Assembly: GCA_964425585.1 (NCBI GenBank) | Contig: CAYRMG010000023.1 | Coordinates: forward strand, 1-20,082 | DNA length: 20,082 bases | Origin: Aquifex sp964425585 | GTDB lineage: Bacteria > Aquificota > Aquificia > Aquificales > Aquificaceae | Reading direction: 5' to 3' | Part shown: piece after piece, positions 15,286-20,082 of the stretch | Numbering within the stretch: position 1 is the first letter of the stretch | How the letters are laid out: the number at the start of each line of letters is the position of its first letter | The notes under the pieces: generated by a model | Database searches by the model: none | What the model was told of the DNA's origin: nothing | Seen by the model: only the letters and a program-made list of their open reading frames with translations | Position numbers and translations under genes: made by a program

Positions 15286-16203
15286 ATGGATTACGCTTTC
15301 TTTGAGGGAAAGATAGTTCCCGTTGAGGAAGCAAAGATAAGCATAATGACAAACTCTTTCCATTACGGAACAGCGGTCTTTGAAGGAATAAGGGCTTACT
15401 GGAACAAAGAAGAGGAACAGCTCTATATACTATTCGGGAGAGAACATTTCCAGAGATTAATAGATAACGCAAGATGCATATTCATGGAAATACCCTATTC
15501 AGCGGATGAACTTGTAAATATAACTAAGGAAATTCTCAAAAAGTCAGAAATTCGGGAGGATGTTTATATAAGACCTATCGCCTACTTCAAGGATTTAAAG
15601 CTAACCCCTAAGCTTGTAGATTACACGCCGGAGGTTGCCATATATCTTTACAGATTCGGGAGATACCTTGACACATCAAAGGGAATAAGGGCTAAGGTTT
15701 CCTCGTGGAGGAGGAACGACGATAACGCAATACCTTCCAGATGGAAGATAGCGGGAGCTTATGTAAACAGCGCCCTTGCGAAAACGGAAGCACTGATGGC
15801 GGGATACGACGAGGCCATACTCCTGAACTCCCAGGGATACGTGGCGGAAGGTTCGGGGGAAAATATATTCATAATAAAGAACGGAAAGGCCATAACCCCC
15901 TCACCTAACGAGCATGTCCTTGAGGGTATAACGAGGAACGCCGTAATAACGCTCCTTAAAAAGGAGCTGGTCGTTGATGTTGTTGAAAGACCTATAGCGA
16001 GAAGCGAACTGTATACCGCGGATGAGGTATTCCTTACGGGAACAGCCGCAGAAGTTACGCCGGTTGTAGAAATAGACAACAGAAAGATAGGCAAGGGGGA
16101 GATAGGTGAGATAACCAGACAGCTCCAGGAGTTATATTTCAAGGCGGTAAGGGGATATATACCCCGCTATAAGAACTGGTTAACACCCGTGTATGATAAG
16201 TAA
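15286..16203 (+). CDS. ilvE: Branched-chain amino acid aminotransferase
   Basis: 305 aa, a PLP class IV aminotransferase catalysing the last step of Leu, Ile and Val synthesis with 2-oxoglutarate/glutamate. Motifs: FEGKIVPVEEAKISI at the start, HYGTAVFEGIRAY (26-38) with the substrate-site FEG.RAY, IRPIAY (95-100), and the PLP-binding Lys154 in SRWKIAGAYVNSALAK. The class IV signature EAILLNSQGYVAEGSGENIF (176-195) contains Glu188 near the cofactor nitrogen, and TGTAAEVTPV occurs near the C-terminus. Length and start are normal for bacterial IlvE. It appears to have its own promoter despite lying 15 bp after the PII-like gene. The 3' end overlaps the M28 peptidase by 11 bp. Confidence 0.95.
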   Translation: MDYAFFEGKIVPVEEAKISIMTNSFHYGTAVFEGIRAYWNKEEEQLYILFGREHFQRLIDNARCIFMEIPYSADELVNITKEILKKSEIREDVYIRPIAYFKDLKLTPKLVDYTPEVAIYLYRFGRYLDTSKGIRAKVSSWRRNDDNAIPSRWKIAGAYVNSALAKTEALMAGYDEAILLNSQGYVAEGSGENIFIIKNGKAITPSPNEHVLEGITRNAVITLLKKELVVDVVERPIARSELYTADEVFLTGTAAEVTPVVEIDNRKIGKGEIGEITRQLQELYFKAVRGYIPRYKNWLTPVYDK

Positions 16204-17296
16204 GAAATTAAGCGAAATAAAAGAGGTTTGTGAAGAAATATGCTGGAAAAACAGACTTAGCGGAACAAAAGGCAACAAGGACACACGGAGTTTTATAAAA
16301 AAATACCTGAAGGAAAAGGGTTTTAAGGTTTTCACAGAAACCTTTTCGGTTTCAAAGAGCATCCCCCTTTCCGCTGTTATAAAAACAAAAGAAAAAGAAT
16401 ATCCCGCATGGCCTCTTGTGGGCAGCCTCTGGGGAGAGGTTTCAGGAGAAGTTAAGGTATCTAAAGAGCTCGGCGAAGAGAATTTGAAAGGAAAAGTCGT
16501 TGCAATGCCCGTAGGTGGAATGAGGGACTCGGAGAAGGCGAGAATATTAAGAGACAAAAAAGCAAGCGCACTTATAACCTATATGGAGGAGCTTAACGTA
16601 AACTTTTCGGGAACCATCGGGGACGTTAAGTTCTTCGCGGTAAATACAACGAAAGAGGTAATAAAGGAAATAGAGGGAAAGGAGGTAATAATAAGGATAA
16701 AAACCCAAAAAAGGGAAATAAAAGGGGAAAATATTTACGTTGAATTCGGAAGGGGACCAATAGTTTGCCTTGTTGCCCATTACGATACTAAGCCCTTCGT
16801 TTACGGTGCTATAGACAACGCGCTTTCCGTTTCCCTTTTACTTGTTCTTGCAAAGGAACTTGTAAAATACGATGAGCTTCCCTTCAGGATAAGAATATTG
16901 TTTACCGATTGCGAAGAGCTCGGTCTTGAGGGAAGCTACAGACATGCCATTAACAGTAAAAACATTCTCTACGTGATAAACCTTGATTCGGTGGGATGGA
17001 AAAATCCGGCAGTTATTTACAAAGACATTAAGGGTTTCAACGGGAAGATTATAAATGAGAAGTTTATGAAACACGTTAACGATATGAAAGTAAATATAGC
17101 ATTCGTTGAAAGCAAAACGGGCGCGAGCGACCACATACCCTTCAAAGAAAGGGGTATAGAAACCCTATTTCTTTCATCCAACCCCTTCACCATAAGGCAC
17201 ACCCACCTTGACGATTACTTTGCAATAGATTGGGATATCGTAGGTATGTGGTATGAAACGGTATCTTACTTCGTTAGAAGGATTCATAGACTTTAA
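16193..17296 (+). CDS. M28-family zinc aminopeptidase-like protein
   Basis: 367 aa. The C-terminal half has the full di-zinc M28 set: AHYDTK (His196, Asp198), AIDNA (Asp208), CEELGLEGS (catalytic Glu241, ligand Glu242), INLDSVG (Asp265), and RHTHLDD (His336). Residues about 60-175 look like an inserted lid/PA-like domain (SGEVKVSKELGEENLKGKVV) found in many M28 enzymes. No signal peptide is visible, so it is probably cytoplasmic and concerned with peptide turnover; substrate is unknown. The start overlaps ilvE by 11 bp with no ribosome binding site, so translation is probably coupled. The next gene begins 11 bp downstream. Confidence 0.88.
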   Translation: MISKKLSEIKEVCEEICWKNRLSGTKGNKDTRSFIKKYLKEKGFKVFTETFSVSKSIPLSAVIKTKEKEYPAWPLVGSLWGEVSGEVKVSKELGEENLKGKVVAMPVGGMRDSEKARILRDKKASALITYMEELNVNFSGTIGDVKFFAVNTTKEVIKEIEGKEVIIRIKTQKREIKGENIYVEFGRGPIVCLVAHYDTKPFVYGAIDNALSVSLLLVLAKELVKYDELPFRIRILFTDCEELGLEGSYRHAINSKNILYVINLDSVGWKNPAVIYKDIKGFNGKIINEKFMKHVNDMKVNIAFVESKTGASDHIPFKERGIETLFLSSNPFTIRHTHLDDYFAIDWDIVGMWYETVSYFVRRIHRL

Positions 17297-17307
17297 ACTT
17301 AAAGTTT

Positions 17308-18033
17308 ATGGAAGAAAGGAAGTTCGTAGTATGGGGTAGAAATCCCGTAATAGAAGCCCTAAGGGCGGGAAAGGGAATTGAAAAAATATTTATAGCCCAC
17401 GACAGCCACCCGCCGAATAAACTCCTTGACCTTGCAAAAAAGAGAGGCGTAAAGGTTCAAAGAGTTCCGAGAAAGAAAGTTGAGGAGCTTGCGGGAACAA
17501 AGAAGACCCAGGGGGTTGTTGCACTCCTCAGTCCCGTTGAATACGTTGCTCCCGAAAAGCTATTTAAAGAAACAATAAAGAGAAACACGTTCTTTATAGT
17601 GATAGACCACATAACGGACCCCCAAAATGTGGGAAACCTTTTAAGAACTTGTGAGGTTTTGGGAGGAGCTGGGGCGTTGATACCGAAGGACAGAACATCA
17701 CCTATAAATGAAACGGTTATAAAGGCTTCAAGCGGAGCGGTATTCTACCTTATGCTATCAAAGGTTCCGAGTCTTTCAAAAGCTCTTAAAAAGTTTAAAG
17801 AAATGGGAGGATGGATTTATGCGGTTGAAAAAGGAGGAAAAGACATAAGGGAAACGGAAATACCGCTTCCCGTTGCCTTGGTGCTCGGTTCTGAAGATAA
17901 GGGAGTTTCAAAAAGCGTCCTTGATATATCAGATGAGGTGATAACCATACCCATGAAAGGAAAAGTAGGTTCTCTTAATGTGGGTTCTGCGGGAGCCATA
18001 GCTATGTGGGAAACGGTAAAAAAGAGGATTTAG
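17308..18033 (+). CDS. rlmB: SPOUT 2'-O-ribose RNA methyltransferase, RlmB/TrmH type
   Basis: 241 aa. The N-terminal substrate-binding domain shows VWGRNPVIEAL and QGVVALLSPVEY, as in RlmB, which methylates a guanosine in domain V of 23S rRNA. The SPOUT knot has motif 1 DPQNVGNLLRTCEVLG (104-119) with Asn107 and Arg113, motif 2 LVLGSEDKGV (191-200), and motif 3 IPMKGKVGSLNVGSAGAI (214-231). The last is slightly divergent from the usual SLNVSVAAGI. S-adenosylmethionine binds in the trefoil knot. RlmB is the best match, though related rRNA/tRNA enzymes cannot be excluded. No Shine-Dalgarno; TAAACT at 17294-17299 may be a weak -10 for a leaderless start. It ends overlapping nadA by 4 bp, tail to tail. 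Confidence 0.9.
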   Translation: MEERKFVVWGRNPVIEALRAGKGIEKIFIAHDSHPPNKLLDLAKKRGVKVQRVPRKKVEELAGTKKTQGVVALLSPVEYVAPEKLFKETIKRNTFFIVIDHITDPQNVGNLLRTCEVLGGAGALIPKDRTSPINETVIKASSGAVFYLMLSKVPSLSKALKKFKEMGGWIYAVEKGGKDIRETEIPLPVALVLGSEDKGVSKSVLDISDEVITIPMKGKVGSLNVGSAGAIAMWETVKKRI

Positions 18034-18998
18034 CTAAGCTCAAGCATCCTCTCTATGGGTCTCCTTGCCCTCTCTATTATGTCCTCTGGAAGTGTCACTT
18101 CGTTTATCTCGTTCTTCAGCGTTTCGTAAACCTTGGGTAGGGTTATTCCCTTCATCGTGCAACAGTAAACCGTTCCGCAGTAGTTCATGTTTTCGGGAAA
18201 GATATATTCCTTTTCGGGATTAATTTTTTGAAGCGTGTGCTTGAGACCGACTTCCGTAACGATTATCACCCTCTTGGAGTCAACCGATGTTGCATACCTT
18301 ATTATCTGGGATGTTGAACCTACAAAGTCCGCAAGCTCTATAACCTTCGGATGACATTCGGGGTGAACCGCAACCTTTGCATCGGGATACTTCTCCTTTA
18401 ACTTAAGTAGCTCCTTGTATGTAAATTCAAAGTGAGGAGGACAGAAGCCTTTCCATATTATGAACTCCTTCTCGGGAACCTGCTTCGCAACCCAGTTTCC
18501 GAGTGCCTGGTCGGGAAGGAAAACAATCTTTTTCGCCTCAAGCTTTTTTATAATTTTAGGGGCATTTGCGGAGGTGACGCATATATCAACTTCAGCCTTT
18601 ACATCAGCGGTTGTATTTATATAGGCAACAAACTCAGCATCGGGATGTTTTTTCCTGAGCATCCTCACCTGCTCCGCTGTTATCATATCCGCCATAGGGC
18701 AACCGCTTTCGGGGTTGGGATGAAGAACTTTCTTCGTCGGGTTTACGATTTTTGCGGTCTCACACATAAATCTAACACCGCAAAAGACTATAATGTCTGC
18801 ATCGGTCTGGGAAGCTTTCCTTGAAAGCTCTAATGAATCACCTACAAAGTCCGCAATATCCTGAACCTCCGGCCTCTGATAATAATGAGCTAAAATAACC
18901 GCATTCTTTTCTTTGGCTAATCTTCTTACCTCTTCTTGGAGCTCCTTTATCTCTTCCTTCGTAAGTTCCCTTTCTTGGGATAAAACAAGTTCAGCCAT
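18030..18998 (-). CDS. nadA: Quinolinate synthase (NAD biosynthesis)
   Basis: 322 aa. NadA condenses iminoaspartate with dihydroxyacetone phosphate to quinolinate using an oxygen-sensitive [4Fe-4S] cluster. Motifs: ILAHYYQRPEVQDIADFVGDS (35-54), FCGVRFMCETAKI (72-84), SGCPMADMI with Cys100, INTTADVKAE (127-136), KGFCPPH with Cys186, VHPECHP (211-217), STSQIIRYA (228-236). CGTVYCCTMKG contains the C-terminal Cys cluster (274, 279, 280). Cys100, Cys186 and one of the last three are the likely cluster ligands, by spacing to the E. coli enzyme. Ribosome binding site GGAGGTGAG precedes the ATG at 18998. The gene stands alone, divergent from the Roadblock gene and convergent with rlmB. Confidence 0.96.
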   Translation of the reverse strand: MAELVLSQERELTKEEIKELQEEVRRLAKEKNAVILAHYYQRPEVQDIADFVGDSLELSRKASQTDADIIVFCGVRFMCETAKIVNPTKKVLHPNPESGCPMADMITAEQVRMLRKKHPDAEFVAYINTTADVKAEVDICVTSANAPKIIKKLEAKKIVFLPDQALGNWVAKQVPEKEFIIWKGFCPPHFEFTYKELLKLKEKYPDAKVAVHPECHPKVIELADFVGSTSQIIRYATSVDSKRVIIVTEVGLKHTLQKINPEKEYIFPENMNYCGTVYCCTMKGITLPKVYETLKNEINEVTLPEDIIERARRPIERMLELS

Positions 18999-19083
18999 TT
19001 CTCACCTCCGTTAGAATTTTATTAATTAGGTTTTGTTACAATTTTTGTCCACCTATTTAACTCAGGTGTATCTTTAATATTTA
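18999..19083. promoter_or_regulatory. Divergent intergenic region with inverted repeat
   Basis: 85 bp between nadA (minus) and the Roadblock gene (plus). On the minus side TAAAAT (19021-19016) is a possible -10 ahead of nadA's GGAGGTGAG. On the plus side no Shine-Dalgarno precedes ATG 19084. CACCT (19050-19054) and AGGTG (19064-19068), 9 nt apart, form a 5-bp inverted repeat that could bind a regulator. No promoter pair is convincing. Confidence 0.3.
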
Positions 19084-19569
19084 ATGGAACTTGACTTAGT
19101 AGGATACGAGCTTGATGAAAAGGATAGAGAAAAACTTAAAGGGATAGTTAACAGGTTCTGTGAAAAAGCTTCCCCCTACGGGGTTTTTCTATTTGACAAA
19201 GGAGGGAGGATTATACTCTTTAAGGGAGAAAAGGTTAGCGAGCTGGAAGCTGAGTTTTTCTCAAGCATAATGAGTGCCCTCTTCTTTGCTTCGGAAGAGC
19301 TAACAAAGATGGTAGAGGGAAAGGAAACACTAAACGACATATTTTACGAGACTAAAAACAGGGTTTTTACGATAGCAAAGCTTGAAAAGGATTTTTTGGT
19401 CGGTGTTATTTGCAAAAAAGACATGTCCATAGGAAGCGTAAGGCTCTTTTTCAAGGAGTTCGTCAAAAGCTTGAACGAAGTTCTCAGGAATGTAAGAAAA
19501 GTAGACAAAAAGCTTTATAAAATATCTCCTCAAGAGCTTGAGAAAAAGCTATCGGAGGTATTAGGTTAA
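19084..19569 (+). CDS. Roadblock/LC7-like protein (MglB-like)
   Basis: 161 aa. Residues about 20-138 fit a Roadblock/LC7 fold: a helix (KDREKLKGIVNRFCEKA), paired strands (YGVFLFDKGGRIILFKG), a long helix (EAEFFSSIMSALFFASEELTKMV), then FYETKNRVFTIAKL and FLVGVICKK strands and a final helix. MglB proteins of this class are the GTPase-activating partners of MglA. The MglA-like gene begins 3 bp downstream, which supports the assignment. The C-terminal tail (about 139-161) is charged and helical. No Shine-Dalgarno; TTTAAT at 19073-19078 is a weak possible -10. The exact role (polarity, motility, signalling) is not deducible. Confidence 0.72.
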   Translation: MELDLVGYELDEKDREKLKGIVNRFCEKASPYGVFLFDKGGRIILFKGEKVSELEAEFFSSIMSALFFASEELTKMVEGKETLNDIFYETKNRVFTIAKLEKDFLVGVICKKDMSIGSVRLFFKEFVKSLNEVLRNVRKVDKKLYKISPQELEKKLSEVLG

Positions 19570-19572
19570 AAA

Positions 19573-19818
19573 ATGAAGCTAAAGATAGTATTTTTCGGGG
19601 CAAGCCTTGCGGGAAAAAGCACAACCGTAAGAAATCTTTACAGGATTTTAAAAGAAAAAAATCTCACACAGGGAGAATTCGTAAGCATGGAAACGGATGA
19701 AAAGAGAACGCTTTTTGTTGAGATGTTTTTAAGTAAGGTTCCCTTTGAAAACGAATTTATTGATGTTAAGATACTTACAACTCCCGGCTATATGGGACCC
19801 ATAGGAAACATTTTATAG
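19573..19818 (+). CDS. Truncated MglA-like small GTPase (N-terminal part)
   Basis: 81 aa up to a TAG at 19816-19818. It has the MglA N-terminus: KLKIVFFGASLAGKSTT with P-loop Gly9 to Ser16, a switch-I-like METDEKRTLFVEMF (39-52; MglA proteins have TEDERTLFFDF here), and ILTTPG (67-72) in place of DxxG, as in MglA. MglA is about 195 aa; everything after this is missing, including the NKxD and the last base-recognition loop. A product this short should not bind guanine nucleotides normally. Probably a broken gene, though an 81-aa peptide could be made. It starts 3 bp after the MglB-like gene. See the next feature for the in-frame continuation. Confidence 0.7.
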   Translation: MKLKIVFFGASLAGKSTTVRNLYRILKEKNLTQGEFVSMETDEKRTLFVEMFLSKVPFENEFIDVKILTTPGYMGPIGNIL

Positions 19819-19977
19819 AGCAAAATCTTCAGAGATTTACATGTTGATGAAAACAGTTTAACGAAGGCTACCCTTCGGGTAAGTTGTATACAAATAAAGG
19901 ATAAAATTCCCGAAGAAGATTTAAGGGATTCCTTCATAAACAAAGTGAAGGAGGTATTTAATGAAATTAATACCTAA
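19819..19977 (+). pseudogene. In-frame continuation of the MglA-like gene after a TAG
   Basis: Directly after the TAG the same frame stays open for 52 codons to TAA (19975-19977). The tail reads SKIFRDLHVDENSLTKATL and so on to KVKEVFNEINT. No ATG, GTG or TTG in this frame is well placed to start it separately; GTG 19945 is too late. Its end overlaps the next gene's start by 17 bp, as folD and the CBS gene overlap their neighbours here, so it looks like real former coding sequence. It does not resemble the missing MglA G-domain. The most likely reading is a remnant of an operon gene shortened by deletion and stopped by a nonsense codon; readthrough is less likely. Confidence 0.5.
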
Positions 19978-20082
19978 GACTATTCGGGATAAGGTTTTCC
20001 TATTTATAGGCGGTATAGCGGTTATAAGCGGGCTCGCAACGGGATTTTACACCTATAAAGAGGAGGTTGAAAAGGCTAAAAA
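19961..20082 (+). CDS. N-terminus of a membrane protein, possibly a sensor
   Basis: First 40 codons of a gene cut by the right edge. ATG 19961 has a strong ribosome binding site, AAGGAGGT (19948-19955), 5 nt upstream. The protein starts with a short basic segment (KLIPKTIRDK), then a hydrophobic helix (about 12-28, VFLFIGGIAVISGLATG), then a charged helical stretch (YKEEVEKAK). This is the pattern of a signal anchor followed by an external or coiled-coil region, as in chemoreceptors and sensor kinases, but too little is present for a family call. Its position behind MglB/MglA-like genes suggests a signalling connection. Confidence 0.6.
   Translation, partial: MKLIPKTIRDKVFLFIGGIAVISGLATGFYTYKEEVEKAK

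Noticed and set aside
18432..18824. A 130-codon open frame on the plus strand within nadA.
   Set aside because: Lies wholly antisense to a clear NadA coding sequence, with no ribosome binding site and no recognisable domain.
19869..19881. Small hairpin TACCC-TTC-GGGTA after the MglA-like TAG.
   Set aside because: Five base pairs, no T-run, and it lies in a frame that looks like former coding sequence; no sign of a recoding element or terminator.
1..20082. tRNA, rRNA, CRISPR repeats, insertion sequences or attachment sites.
   Set aside because: Looked for cloverleaf ends, repeated spacers, transposase motifs and flanking repeats; none was seen, and coding sequence fills nearly all the window.

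Overview
The window looks like chromosomal DNA of a hyperthermophilic, chemolithoautotrophic member of the Aquificales. It most resembles Aquifex itself, but that is a judgement from gene content and style, not from a search. The signs are Lys/Glu-rich proteins, heavy use of AGG/AGA and ATA codons, very tight packing with many overlaps of 4 to 28 bp, and unrelated pathways strung together in short transcription units. The genes fit such a lifestyle: a quinol:cytochrome c oxidoreductase, an inorganic-carbon uptake system of the DAB type, and biosynthetic genes for histidine, folate-C1, branched-chain amino acids and NAD.

Layout. Positions 1-172 (minus) hold the start of a probable Tat-exported lipoprotein, diverging from a small outer-membrane beta-barrel protein (267-800). 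Positions 900-3412 encode a cytochrome bc1 complex: Rieske protein, full-length cytochrome b and monoheme cytochrome c1. Next come a YraN-type nuclease-like protein, a multidomain CBS / degenerate GGDEF / Cache-like protein and hisB, all overlapping or nearly so. A solitary PIN-domain gene (minus) converges on hisB and diverges, with only 27 bp between start codons, from a polyprenyl-phosphate glycosyltransferase that overlaps folD. Two SPOR-domain envelope proteins (minus, 7842-9455) converge on folD.

Divergent from the SPOR pair is the largest unit, 9558-15270: dabB (with an unusually long C-terminal membrane extension), dabA and a PII-like regulator. It should energise bicarbonate/CO2 accumulation and sense cell state. 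ilvE (own promoter), an M28 metallopeptidase and an RlmB-type rRNA methyltransferase follow, meeting nadA tail to tail. The right end (19084-20082) carries an MglB-like Roadblock protein, an MglA-like GTPase that is truncated or broken by an in-frame TAG, and the start of a membrane protein.

No rRNA, tRNA, CRISPR array, insertion sequence or convincing intrinsic terminator was seen, and no stretch over 300 bp lacks a gene. The points most worth following are: (a) the broken MglA-like gene; (b) the extended DabB in a three-gene DAB/PII-like operon; (c) apparently leaderless genes behind extended -10 promoters; (d) a FolD lacking the residues that normally hold the NADP 2'-phosphate; (e) the soluble CBS/GGDEF-like/Cache-like protein.
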